Of a stretch of DNA of 25,054 nucleotides, positions 8,301-15,665 are shown in pieces. The DNA lies in assembly GCA_964617875.1 (NCBI GenBank), contig CAZUAI010000081.1, positions 1 through 25,054 on the forward strand, read 5' to 3'. Both the position numbers and the translations under genes were made by a program. A model generated the notes under the pieces. The model saw only the letters and a program-made list of their open reading frames with translations. It was not told the origin of the DNA and did no database searches. Numbering within the stretch: the first letter of the stretch is position 1; the number at the start of each line of letters is the position of its first letter. This DNA comes from CAZMVY01 sp964617875 (lineage in GTDB: Bacteria > Planctomycetota > Phycisphaerae > UBA1845 > PWPN01).

Positions 8301-9863
8301 ATGGGTACGCAGTCAAACGCCGAAATGCCTGGGTCGCTCTTTGGGGGGATCACACGCCGGGACTTCCTGAGCGGTCTTGGAGGTACGGCGGCGATCAGCG
8401 GGCTTGCGGTGGGGGGGGCAGTGGATCGCTCGACCGGGACCCGTGCCGTTCCGACGGTGCTGCCGCCGGGAATGCCGCTTCGGGTCAGGCCGGTGTTTGT
8501 CTATCACATCCCGCAGCGGGTGGAGAAGACGAGCTGGCGGCCGTACGGCGGATCGCGGGTGCAGGCGGACATCGAGAAGGAAGCGGCGCAGATCAAGGCC
8601 GAGTTGGAGAAGCTCGTCGGGGAATCCGACTTCCCGATCGAGACGTTGCCGCTGTTGATGGTCGCGAGCGAAGCAGACGCAAAGGCCGCGGCGTCGTCGG
8701 ACTGCGACGTGATTTTGCTGTATGCGTGCAGCGGCCAGCGCGGGTGGATCGAGACGATCGCGGCGTCGAAGAACCCGAAGATCGTCTTCGTTCGGCACAA
8801 GTCGGGCACGGTCTATTTCTGGTACGAGGTGGCCCACTGGTGGCTCCTCCGGAAGCTGGGCGACGAGATCACGGAGCCGAACATCGGGATTGAGGACATC
8901 GTCGTCGACGATTATGGCGAGGTTCAGTGGCGTCTGCGGGCGTGGTACGGGCTGAAGAACACGCGCGGTACGAAGTGCGTGGCGGTCGGAGGCCTGCAGG
9001 CGTACAGCGAGCCGGGGCAGCGGCTGGGGCCCGACTATGCGAAGAACACGTGGGGGTTCGACATCACGGTCGTGCCGGACGCGGAGGTGGGACGGCGACT
9101 GGAGAAGGCCCGGGCGGACACCGGACTGATGAGCGAGATGGAGCGCGAGGCGGAAGCGTTGCTGTCGCAGCCGGGCGTGACGTTGCAGACGGAGAAACGC
9201 TTCGTCGTGAACTCGTTCCTGGCGATCCGGGTCTTCAGGGAAATCCTGAAGGAGAATGGGGCGACGAACCTCGGCGTCGCCAACTGCATGGGGTCGCTGA
9301 TCCGGATGCTCGATACGCCCCCGTGTCTCGTCCTGGCGATGCTGAACGACGAGGGGCTCACGGGATTCTGCCACGCCGACTACACGCACACGCCGCCGGG
9401 CATCCTGTTGCGGTGGATCTCGGGCAAGCCGTCGTTCGTGTGCAACTCGCATTTTCCGCACGACGGCCAGATCACGCTGGCCCACTGCGCCGCCCCGCGC
9501 CGCATGAACGGCCGCGACTACGAGCCGACGCAGATCGTTACGCACTTCGAGTCGGACTACGGCGCGGCAACGAAGGTCGAGTACCGCAAGGGTCAGGTGA
9601 CGACGAACATCATCCCGAACGTGAGCTGCACGAAGTGGTTCGGCTTCCGGGGCAAGGTGATCGAGTCGCCGGCCTACGACATGTGCCGTTCGCAGATGGA
9701 CGTGGCAATCGACGGGGACTGGCGCAGGCTCTTGCGCGACATGCAGGGCTTTCACACGATCGTGTGCTACGGTGACTACCTTCGCGAGGTCGGCTACGCG
9801 CTGCGGGCCGTGAGGATGCAGTGGGAAAACGTCAGCGACGCGAGCGGCGAGCGGTCGGCATGA
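8301..9863 (+). CDS. Tat-exported L-fucose-isomerase-like protein (COG2407-type fold)
   Basis: A 520-residue protein with a twin-arginine signal: 'ITRRDFLSG' (17-25) followed by a small-residue hydrophobic stretch to about 40, so it should be exported folded. The mature part resembles the fucose/arabinose isomerase superfamily. 'LNDEGLTGFCHADYTHTPP' (348-366) aligns with the usual 'LnD.G..a.CEaDv' metal site, and 'LAHCAAP' (393-399) plus 'THFESDYGAATKVEY' (414-428) with the usual late 'hCt.P' and 'HfeSg.G' segments. The Glu normally found after the Cys is His358 here, while Asp360 is kept, so sugar isomerase activity is doubtful. ATG 8301 has GGAGG upstream. It stands alone with its own promoter. 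Family assignment is from remembered patterns; substrate and role are unknown. Confidence 0.72.
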   Translation: MGTQSNAEMPGSLFGGITRRDFLSGLGGTAAISGLAVGGAVDRSTGTRAVPTVLPPGMPLRVRPVFVYHIPQRVEKTSWRPYGGSRVQADIEKEAAQIKAELEKLVGESDFPIETLPLLMVASEADAKAAASSDCDVILLYACSGQRGWIETIAASKNPKIVFVRHKSGTVYFWYEVAHWWLLRKLGDEITEPNIGIEDIVVDDYGEVQWRLRAWYGLKNTRGTKCVAVGGLQAYSEPGQRLGPDYAKNTWGFDITVVPDAEVGRRLEKARADTGLMSEMEREAEALLSQPGVTLQTEKRFVVNSFLAIRVFREILKENGATNLGVANCMGSLIRMLDTPPCLVLAMLNDEGLTGFCHADYTHTPPGILLRWISGKPSFVCNSHFPHDGQITLAHCAAPRRMNGRDYEPTQIVTHFESDYGAATKVEYRKGQVTTNIIPNVSCTKWFGFRGKVIESPAYDMCRSQMDVAIDGDWRRLLRDMQGFHTIVCYGDYLREVGYALRAVRMQWENVSDASGERSA

Positions 9864-10054
9864 ACACGTCGGCCAGGGGAGACGGCGTCAGGGCGAGCGG
9901 GGCATCCCTTACTACGACCTGAAGCGGGATGACTGTACCCGGAATGACGCACGGACCCGGCGGCGACCGGGAAGAGTACGGACGCGACACTTGCCTCCGC
10001 TTCTATCTGCGGCGTCCCGAGGACCGGAATGGGAGGAGTTCAGGTTGTGGCACG

Positions 10055-10342
10055 TCAAGTTGAACGCAATCCCCCCAGCGGATCACGCAAGTACTCCCGC
10101 TGGCACGGCGGGCACAGGTTGAACCGGAACAGGCGATACACGCCGTCCTCAACCTCCTGGGCGGTCATCCGCGAGAGTTGCTCGATAAGCCGGCGGATCT
10201 CGTCGGCGTGATCCGTCCGCAGGTCCTCGTCGGTGATCTCGAGCGGGCCGGCGGGGGCGAAGACCTCGATCCGCACCACGAACCGGCCTTCCGGGCCGAC
10301 GGGCAACCCCTTCCCGCATATGTCGCAGCGGTCTTCCGTCAT
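10055..10342 (-). CDS. Small four-cysteine (zinc-ribbon-like) protein of unknown function
   Basis: A 95-residue protein I cannot name. Two CxxC pairs, 'CDIC' (6-9) and 'CPPC' (77-80), frame the protein and probably bind one zinc ion as a treble-clef or zinc-ribbon-like unit. Between them are a strand-rich stretch, 'GRFVVRIEVFAPAGPLEI' (19-36), and an acidic helix, 'HADEIRRLIEQLSRMTAQEVEDG' split around residues 45-67. Its ATG overlaps the stop of trpD by four bases (ATGA), so it is translated from the galK-trpD transcript. It has no signal peptide, so it should be cytosolic. Being downstream of trpD does not show that it works in tryptophan synthesis. The clear cysteine spacing and the coupling make it a real gene in my view. 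Confidence 0.72.
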   Translation of the reverse strand: MTEDRCDICGKGLPVGPEGRFVVRIEVFAPAGPLEITDEDLRTDHADEIRRLIEQLSRMTAQEVEDGVYRLFRFNLCPPCQREYLRDPLGGLRST

Positions 10343-11349
10343 CCCGTCGAACCGCCGGAGACCTTCACGAGCTGTGCTAGCGTTTCCCGCGCCGCTCCCC
10401 GATCGACGACCTCGGCCGCCCGCCGGACGCCGTCACGAAGGTCTTCGCACAGGCCCGCGACCCGCAACGCGGCGGCGGCATTCAGCAAGGCGAAGTCCCG
10501 CCGCGGCCCCGGCCGTCCGTCAAGTACCGCGCGGACGGCGTCAGCGCTGGCCTGGATCGTATCTACCATGAGGGTTTCCAGCGGCGCCGACGGCAGCCCG
10601 GCATCCTCCGGCCTCACCTCGTAGGTTCGCACACGGCCGTCCGTCAGTTCGCTCACGCGCGTCGGGCCCGTGATGGTCAGGTCGCACAGCCCATCGGCCC
10701 CATGGACCACCATCGCCCGCGTCGCCCCAAGACGGCTCAGCGCATTGGCGAGCAACTCGGTGAACGCCGCCCTCGGGACACCGAGTACCTGCCGCTTCGC
10801 CCCGGCCGGGTTCGTCAGCGGGCCGAGGAGATTGAAGATCGTGCGGACCTTCAGCACCTTGCGCACGGGCACGGCGTACTTCATCGCGGGGTGAAGCCTC
10901 GGGGCAAACAGGAACGCGATCCGGCACTCACGGAGGCACCGCTCCAGCGTCGGTACGTCCGCCTCGATGTTCACGCCGAGGGCCTGGAGCACCTCCGCGC
11001 TGCCGCTGGTCCGCGTATTCGTCCGGTTGCCGTGCTTCGCGACTGTCGCCCCGGCGGCGGCCGCGATCAGGGCCGCCGTCGTTGAAACGTTGAACGTGCT
11101 GATCCCATCGCCACCGGTGCCGCAGGTGTCGATGCAGTCGGCATCGCAGCGGACGCGCGACACCTTGTCCCGCATGGCGCGGGCGGCGCCGACGATCTCG
11201 TCCACGGTTTCGCCCTTGGCCGCCAACCCCACGAGCAGCCCGGCAATCTCCGCCTCGCCCGCCTCGCCGGACATGATCCGTTCGAAAACGCCGTACGCCT
11301 CGTCCTGCGTCAGATCCTGTCGGGCCGTCAGCTTCTCAAGCGGAGACAT
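10339..11349 (-). CDS. trpD: Anthranilate phosphoribosyltransferase
   Basis: A 336-residue cytosolic enzyme that joins anthranilate and PRPP, the second step of tryptophan synthesis. Family motifs in order are 'DTCGTGGDG' (74-82), 'NVST' (87-90), 'KHGNR' (105-109) and 'NLLGPLTNPA' (173-182). Two deviations stand out. The loop after KHGNR reads 'TNTRTSG' where 'xxSSxSG' is usual. The Mg-binding 'GLDE' reads 'GLCD' (220-223), so the first acidic ligand is a Cys and the second is shortened to Asp. The length is normal. It lies 14 bp after galK, with the ribosome site GGAAGGACGGA, and overlaps the small Cys4 gene by 4 bp. No other trp gene is in the window. A paralogue with a different phosphoribosyl acceptor is possible but less likely given the other motifs. 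Confidence 0.9.
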   Translation of the reverse strand: MSPLEKLTARQDLTQDEAYGVFERIMSGEAGEAEIAGLLVGLAAKGETVDEIVGAARAMRDKVSRVRCDADCIDTCGTGGDGISTFNVSTTAALIAAAAGATVAKHGNRTNTRTSGSAEVLQALGVNIEADVPTLERCLRECRIAFLFAPRLHPAMKYAVPVRKVLKVRTIFNLLGPLTNPAGAKRQVLGVPRAAFTELLANALSRLGATRAMVVHGADGLCDLTITGPTRVSELTDGRVRTYEVRPEDAGLPSAPLETLMVDTIQASADAVRAVLDGRPGPRRDFALLNAAAALRVAGLCEDLRDGVRRAAEVVDRGAARETLAQLVKVSGGSTG

Positions 11350-11363
11350 TCCGTCCTTCCCCG

Positions 11364-12533
11364 TCAGAAATGCAGGACGTCCGCCCCCGGGCCGGCGTGC
11401 GTCGCGTACACGATCGCCGGCTTGGCAAACCGCCGGTCGTAACGGTCCTTGACGGCCCGGCTCAGGGGCTCCAAGACGCCTTCCTCAACCAGAGCGATCG
11501 CGCAGCCGCCAAATCCGCCGCCAGTCATCCGCGCTCCGTACACGCCGCCGATCGTGCAGGCGATTTCCACGAGCGCATCCAACTCCTCACACGAAACCTG
11601 GTAGTCGTCGCGCAGGGACCGGTGCGACTCCGTCATGAGCTGCCCGAACTCGTGCAGTGCGCCGATCCGCAGCGCTTCCGCGGCATGGATGACGCGACGG
11701 TTCTCCGTCACTACGTGCCGGCACCGGGCCGCCACGGTCTTGTCCATCTCGCCGGTGTGGCGGGCCAGCAGCTCTTCGCTTACGTCGCGCAGCGCCTTGA
11801 TGTTCGGATCCGCCTTCCGGAGGTACTCCACGCCCTCCCGGCACTGACGCTGCCGCACCGGATACTCGCCGCCGCCGATGTCGTGCTTGACCTGCGTATC
11901 CATGACGACAACCGTTGCCGTCTCCGGGCTGAACGGAAGGTGGTCGTACTTTTGCGAACGGCAGTCCAGGAGCAGGGCGGAGCCCTGGTGCGAAAGCACG
12001 CACGCGAACTGGTCCATAATTCCGCACGGCGACATCGCGTACTCGTGCTCCGCCTCACGGCACCAGAGGGCGAGTTGAACCGGTTCCACGAACTCGTCGG
12101 CCAGCGCGAGCAGCGCCTTGGCCGTGCCCACTTCGAGCGCCGCGGAGCTGCTTACGCCGCCTCCAAGCGGCAACTCGCTCGCGATCAGCAACTCCGCGCC
12201 GCACAGTTCCATCCCATGGCGCATCAGGATGGCCGCCGTCCCTTTGACGTAATTGGCCCACTTCGGATCGCCCGGTGGCCCAAGATCGTCCAGATCCCAG
12301 CTCATCGTTTCGTCGAAAAGCGTGGAGCGAACGACCAGACGCCCGTCATCGCGCGGCCGCCCGGCGACGTGGATTGCCCGGTCCATCGCGATCGGAAGCA
12401 CGTACCCGTCGTTGTAGTCCGTGTGCTCGCCGATCAGGTTCACCCTTCCCGGTGCGCGAGCCAGTACGGTCGGAGGGGAACCTCCGAACGTCTCGGCAAA
12501 TTGCCTCAGTATCGTTTCGCGGTTGACCTGCAT
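11364..12533 (-). CDS. galK: Galactokinase (GHMP kinase family)
   Basis: A 389-residue kinase making galactose-1-phosphate from galactose and ATP, the entry step of the Leloir pathway. The galactokinase signature 'GRVNLIGEHTDYNDGY' (29-44) is followed by the GHMP ATP-binding loop 'LPLGGGVSSSAALE' (121-134), the catalytic-Asp segment 'CGIMDQFACVLS' (170-181, Asp174) and the C-terminal 'ARMTGGGFGGCAIAL'. In the ATP loop the usual 'LPxGaGLSSSA' has Gly and Val at the two variable places, a mild change. I chose ATG 12533 because GGGAAG lies upstream and the next residues match the family; the frame stays open to 12626, but that extension has no similarity. Its transcript probably continues into trpD and the small Cys4 gene. 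No galT, galE or mutarotase gene is nearby. Confidence 0.95.
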   Translation of the reverse strand: MQVNRETILRQFAETFGGSPPTVLARAPGRVNLIGEHTDYNDGYVLPIAMDRAIHVAGRPRDDGRLVVRSTLFDETMSWDLDDLGPPGDPKWANYVKGTAAILMRHGMELCGAELLIASELPLGGGVSSSAALEVGTAKALLALADEFVEPVQLALWCREAEHEYAMSPCGIMDQFACVLSHQGSALLLDCRSQKYDHLPFSPETATVVVMDTQVKHDIGGGEYPVRQRQCREGVEYLRKADPNIKALRDVSEELLARHTGEMDKTVAARCRHVVTENRRVIHAAEALRIGALHEFGQLMTESHRSLRDDYQVSCEELDALVEIACTIGGVYGARMTGGGFGGCAIALVEEGVLEPLSRAVKDRYDRRFAKPAIVYATHAGPGADVLHF

Positions 12534-12562
12534 GGCGGCTTCCCTGATAGTACCCGGCGGCG

Positions 12563-12590
12563 AATGTAGCCGCCCCGTCCCCGGTGTCAA
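12563..12590 (-). promoter_or_regulatory. galK promoter
   Basis: On the minus strand TTGACA (12590-12585), a perfect -35 box, is followed after 16 nt by TACATT (12568-12563). The start would be near 12556, leaving a leader of about 20-25 nt with a GGGAAG ribosome site before ATG 12533. The upstream side of this promoter abuts the divergent nucleoside hydrolase gene; the two starts are 92 bp apart. Confidence 0.55.
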
Positions 12591-12625
12591 GCGTGTGGTC
12601 CGCGCGCGGCTTGTGGGATAGTCCA

Positions 12626-13555
12626 ATGGCTCGGCCGGTAATGTTCGATACCGACATGGGGGTTGACGACGCCGTCGCGTTGACGCTGGCGTCCTGCGCC
12701 GAATCCCTGACTGTCGCGGGCATCACAACGGTGGGGGGCAACGTCTCCGCGGAACAGGCCGCGCGGAACGCGGGACGTTGCCTTGGCGGCCTGAGTCTCG
12801 CGGCAATGCCGCCGGTGGCACGCGGTCTGGATCAGGACGCCGCCGACCTTCCTGACGCCAACGCGATCTTCGGCAGCGATGGCCTCGGCAATTCGGAAAT
12901 CGCCGTTCCCGCCGGCTGGTCTCCGGACGAAGGGTTAGGGCTGTATGAAAGACTGATCGCCGCCTTTCCGGGCAAGCTCACTGTGGTGGCCATCGGGCCG
13001 TTGACCAACCTCGCCGCGCTGATGGAACGACGGCCTTCCTTGCTGGCGGATGTCGAGCGGATCGTGATCATGGGCGGAGCCCTCTTTTGTCCGGGCAATG
13101 TGACCCCCAGGGCCGAATTCAATATCTACCGCGATCCTGCCGCCGCCGCTCGCGTCCTCGCCTCGGGTTTGCCGCTCACGTTGGTACCGCTGGACGTCAC
13201 GCGGAAGGTCGCCTTCGACGAATCCAGCCGGGCCCGCCTGGCGGCGAGCGGCACCTGCGGCGGTCAGATGCTGGCGCGGATGCTGGAGTATCCGATGGCC
13301 CAGGGCATCGACGGACCGCCGGGACGGTTTCTTGTGCATGATGCGCTGGCAGTCGGCACGCTGATCTGGCCGGAACTCTTTCTCCATACGCAGATGGCCG
13401 TCAACGTGGTTCTCGACGGCCCGGACCGTGGGCGGACCGTTCCGGTCGTCGGGAAGAAGAACCTTCCGCGAATCTCGGCGGTCTTGTCCGTTCAGGTGGC
13501 CGATCTCATTGAGAACATGTTGGAACTGCTCTGTTCCGAGGAGTTCGTGGTTTGA
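12626..13555 (+). CDS. Nucleoside hydrolase (inosine/uridine-preferring family)
   Basis: A 309-residue enzyme of the calcium-dependent nucleoside hydrolase family, which cleaves the N-glycosidic bond of ribonucleosides for salvage. The N-terminal calcium motif is 'DTDMGVDDA' (8-16); Met replaces the usual Pro, but the three Asp ligands remain. 'GNVS' (38-41), 'IGPLTNLA' (123-130) and 'MGGALFCPGNVTPRAEFN' (149-166) match the family, and the late 'VHDALAV' (237-243) supplies the catalytic His238 and the Asp239 ligand. Base preference cannot be told. ATG 12626 places the calcium motif at the usual distance from the start; an upstream start at 12584 adds unlike residues and would invade the galK promoter. 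No Shine-Dalgarno is visible, and GATAGT lies 3 nt before the ATG. mnmE follows after 9 bp, so the two are probably co-transcribed. Confidence 0.92.
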   Translation: MARPVMFDTDMGVDDAVALTLASCAESLTVAGITTVGGNVSAEQAARNAGRCLGGLSLAAMPPVARGLDQDAADLPDANAIFGSDGLGNSEIAVPAGWSPDEGLGLYERLIAAFPGKLTVVAIGPLTNLAALMERRPSLLADVERIVIMGGALFCPGNVTPRAEFNIYRDPAAAARVLASGLPLTLVPLDVTRKVAFDESSRARLAASGTCGGQMLARMLEYPMAQGIDGPPGRFLVHDALAVGTLIWPELFLHTQMAVNVVLDGPDRGRTVPVVGKKNLPRISAVLSVQVADLIENMLELLCSEEFVV

Positions 13556-13564
13556 CCGAATGCA

Positions 13565-15004
13565 GTGGCGAGGCGTTCTCGCCGTACGCCAAACGGGGGC
13601 CGTGGTTTGTTCGCCCAGCTCAACGACACGATTGTCGCGGTTTCGTCTGCCCTCGGGCCAGGCCCGTGTGGCGTGCTGCGGCTCTCGGGCCCTCGTTCGG
13701 TGGAGATCGCCGCCGGCATGTTCCATCTTGGGGAAGATACCCCAATCGGGTTTCACCGCTATCGCGGTACGTTGCGCTGGGGCGATGAACCGCTCGGCCT
13801 GCCCGCTGAACTCTACGTCTTTCGCGCCCCGCGAAGCTTCACACGCCAGGACCTTGTAGAGATCCACACGCTTGGCTCGGTGCCGCTGCTGACCGCGTTG
13901 CTCGAGGAAGCGTTCGCCCAGGGGGCCCGCCCGGCAGAGCCCGGCGAGTTCACCGGCCGGGCTTACCTCGCGGGTGCCATGGACCTGACGGCGGTGGAGG
14001 GCGTGGCCGCGATGATCCACGCCGGCTCGGACGGGCAGCTTCGGGCCGCCGAACAGCTCCTGCACGGAACTCTCGCACGCGAAACGAAACGCTTCCACTC
14101 GCAGATCGTGGACCTGCTGGCCCTGGTGGAGGCGTCGATCGACTTTGTGGACGAACCGATCGAGTTCGTTTCCGCAGACCAGGCCGGGCAGGCGATTGGC
14201 GCAATTGTCGCAGATCTGGAAGACCTTCTGCGGCGGGGGCTGCCGATGGAACGGCTCGACGCACGCAGCCGAGCCGTCCTTTTCGGGCCGCCGAATGCGG
14301 GCAAGAGCACCCTTTTCAACCGACTGACAGGGTTGGACCGTTCGATTTGTTCGCCCGAGCCGGGCACGACCCGAGACGTGATCGCGGCGCCGATTCGGCT
14401 GCCGGACGGCCGGGAGATCTGGCTGGCCGACTGCGCAGGAGTGGGCCATCACGCCAGTGGTCTCGATGCGGATGCCGCAGACGCCACCCGGCAAGCGGCG
14501 GAGGGTGCGGGCTTCCTGCTTCTCGTGCTCGATGGGACGAAGATGCTCGGTGCGCAAACAGTGAGCCAGCCCCTGCCGAGCAACCCGGCGCGGATGGTGG
14601 TCGTGATCAACAAGTGCGACCTTCTGAGCGGTCAGGACCGTGCGAGCGTGATCGCCGCTGCGACGAAGCTTGGAGCACCGATCATCGGCGCGAGCGCGGC
14701 AACCGGCGAAGGATGCGGCGACCTCGTAGCACGACTAGCGGAACTTTTTCAGAGCGAACGAATGGAGGAGAGTTCGGCGTCGATTGTTCTAAACGCGCGG
14801 CATCGGGGTGCGTTGAGGGATGCACTGGCGGCCTGTCAGCGTGCCGACGCGTTGATTCGTACGCAGTCACGTATGGCCGACGCGGCGGAACTGGTGGCCC
14901 TCGAGCTGCGAGATGCAGCGACGGAACTCGGTGCGATCGTCGGCGAAGTGACTACGGATGAGATGCTCAGCCGCATCTTCAGCCGGTTCTGCATCGGCAA
15001 GTAG
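13565..15004 (+). CDS. mnmE: tRNA modification GTPase MnmE
   Basis: A potassium-dependent GTPase that, with MnmG, modifies wobble uridine 34 of certain tRNAs. The N-terminal folate-binding domain begins at 'NDTIVAV' (20-26). A helical domain encloses the G domain: G1 'GPPNAGKST' (241-249, with the potassium-binding Asn244), G2 'GTTRD' (267-271), G3 'DCAG' (289-292) and G4 'NKCD' (349-352). The protein ends in 'FCIGK', the diagnostic C-terminus with its catalytic Cys. G3 is normally 'DTAG', so the Cys is unusual, and the residues after it are unlike most MnmE. The longest frame starts at GTG 13565, but family proteins start a few residues before 'DTI'; TTG 13607, 7 nt after GGGGG, fits better and would give 465 residues. 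It follows the nucleoside hydrolase by 9 bp. Confidence 0.92.
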   Translation: MARRSRRTPNGGRGLFAQLNDTIVAVSSALGPGPCGVLRLSGPRSVEIAAGMFHLGEDTPIGFHRYRGTLRWGDEPLGLPAELYVFRAPRSFTRQDLVEIHTLGSVPLLTALLEEAFAQGARPAEPGEFTGRAYLAGAMDLTAVEGVAAMIHAGSDGQLRAAEQLLHGTLARETKRFHSQIVDLLALVEASIDFVDEPIEFVSADQAGQAIGAIVADLEDLLRRGLPMERLDARSRAVLFGPPNAGKSTLFNRLTGLDRSICSPEPGTTRDVIAAPIRLPDGREIWLADCAGVGHHASGLDADAADATRQAAEGAGFLLLVLDGTKMLGAQTVSQPLPSNPARMVVVINKCDLLSGQDRASVIAAATKLGAPIIGASAATGEGCGDLVARLAELFQSERMEESSASIVLNARHRGALRDALAACQRADALIRTQSRMADAAELVALELRDAATELGAIVGEVTTDEMLSRIFSRFCIGK

Positions 15005-15049
15005 GAACACCGAGTGACAGTAATCCGTCATGCTGTCTAACATGTTCCT
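15003..15049 (+). terminator. Hairpin at the 3' end of mnmE
   Basis: AGGAACA (15003-15009), overlapping the mnmE stop codon, pairs perfectly with TGTTCCT (15043-15049). Inside it GACAG (15016-15020) pairs with CTGTC (15033-15037). There is no T-run after it, so it may protect or end the mRNA by another route; a role is not proven. Confidence 0.35.
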
Positions 15050-15437
15050 GAATAATGGTTTATGATTGTGTGTTGTCGGTTGCGCATGGCTTCCTTGACG
15101 CGGGTCCATGCCGTTCGGGTATGCACGTCCGGGCGTTCGGGCGGGGTGCCATGAGTGCCTCGGGCGCGCGGCCTTCTCCTGTGTTTGCCGAGAGCAATGT
15201 CGGTCGCCATAGGCTGTCGCGTGAGGGGTGCGGTGTGCTATGCGGGCGTCGATTGGGCCGGCGAGAGGGGCAGCGCGAGCGTGGATGCGACGTGTTGATT
15301 CGGGTGTCGCGCGTGGACGATAGCAAGGTGCGCGCCAAGAATTGCATCAAGCGGGTGGCCGTGGCGAGACGATAAATGGTATGTGACGCAACCACGACAC
15401 CTCGACAGTTTTTTTTCACGAACGTGGCAAAAAGCGT
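15050..15437. other. Gene-poor intergenic region
   Basis: About 390 bases without a gene I can support. A forward frame from ATG 15055 to 15375 (106 codons) has no Shine-Dalgarno, a composition rich in Arg, Cys and Gly, and more A/T at third codon positions than its neighbours; I judge it spurious. The reverse frames are no better. Several short imperfect hairpins occur near 15105-15160, but none has a tetraloop or U-tract of note. A run of eight T lies at 15409-15416, close to the promoter that follows, and may act as an upstream A/T-rich element for it. Searches by eye for RNase P, tmRNA, 6S and SRP RNA hallmarks were negative. Confidence 0.5.
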
Positions 15438-15465
15438 TTGACAAATGCGGACGGCTCGTTATGGT
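15438..15465 (+). promoter_or_regulatory. Strong promoter of the lysine-rich peptide/structured RNA transcript
   Basis: A consensus -35 TTGACA (15438-15443) is followed after 16 nt by TATGGT (15460-15465, 4 of 6). A/T-rich runs just upstream (T8 at 15409-15416 and A5 at 15429-15433) could serve as an UP element. The start would be near 15472. Confidence 0.6.
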
Positions 15466-15492
15466 TATGCAATTAGAAGGGAGGTGATGTCC

Positions 15493-15555
15493 ATGGCCAA
15501 AAAGAAAAAAGCCGCCAAGAAGAAAGCAGCCGGCAAGAAAGCCAAGAAGCGCTAA
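15493..15555 (+). CDS. 20-residue lysine-rich basic peptide
   Basis: A tiny open frame, ATG 15493 to TAA 15555, coding for 20 residues: 11 Lys, 6 Ala, one Arg, one Gly and the Met, in blocks such as 'KKKKAAKKKAAGKK'. The ribosome site, AAGGGAGGTGAT ending at 15488, is nearly the full anti-Shine-Dalgarno complement and is the best in the window; ATG 15487 in the same frame overlaps it, so 15493 is the better start. The composition recalls the lysine/alanine-rich tails of histone-H1-like proteins, so binding to DNA or RNA is one idea. Runs of AAA/AAG codons also slow ribosomes, so it could be a sensing leader peptide instead. It sits between a strong promoter and a structured RNA with a terminator. 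I know of no named family; translation is inferred from the ribosome site. Confidence 0.65.
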   Translation: MAKKKKAAKKKAAGKKAKKR

Positions 15556-15665
15556 GAGCGCCACGGCATGCCGGCGTGGTTCGTCGCGCGGCTGATAGTG
15601 AGGGTGCGAACCCTCGCCGATGCGAGAACCAGGCCAAGTCTTCGTAAGAAGACTCGACATCACGA
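15556..15665 (+). ncRNA. Compact multi-hairpin structured RNA downstream of the lysine-rich ORF
   Basis: Reading the RNA from the peptide stop codon, CCACG (15561-15565) pairs with CGTGG (15575-15579). A long interrupted stem then forms: GGTTC (15578-15582) with GAACC (15626-15630), TCGC (15584-15587) with GCGA (15622-15625) and GGC (15590-15592) with GCC (15616-15618). It is capped by GAGGGT/ACCCTC (15600-15605/15610-15615) closing a GCGA tetraloop. Next is a perfect 7-bp hairpin, AGTCTTC/GAAGACT (15637-15643/15648-15654), with a GTAA loop. Both loops are of the stable GNRA type. The first stem and the long stem share two bases, so they compete slightly. It does not match any RNA class I can recall. 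It may be a 3' structured region of the peptide mRNA, a dual-function small RNA, or a leader controlling the downstream membrane gene. Confidence 0.6.

Noticed and set aside
8313..9755. Minus-strand ORF of 480 codons over the Tat-exported gene
   Set aside because: The plus-strand protein has a twin-arginine signal, a ribosome site and superfamily motifs; the reverse frame is Arg and His-rich shadow sequence.
12584..12625. Upstream start for the nucleoside hydrolase
   Set aside because: It adds residues unlike the family before the DTD motif and overlaps the galK promoter; ATG 12626 gives a normal N-terminus.
13965..14960. Overlapping forward and reverse ORFs inside mnmE
   Set aside because: mnmE is secure from its G motifs and the FCIGK terminus, so the other frames are shadows.
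15055..15375. Forward ORF of 106 codons after mnmE
   Set aside because: There is no Shine-Dalgarno or near promoter, the codon use is unlike its neighbours and no domain is visible.
15050..15437. RNase P RNA, 6S RNA or SRP RNA in the gene-free gap
   Set aside because: None of the conserved core sequences of these RNAs could be found on either strand by eye.
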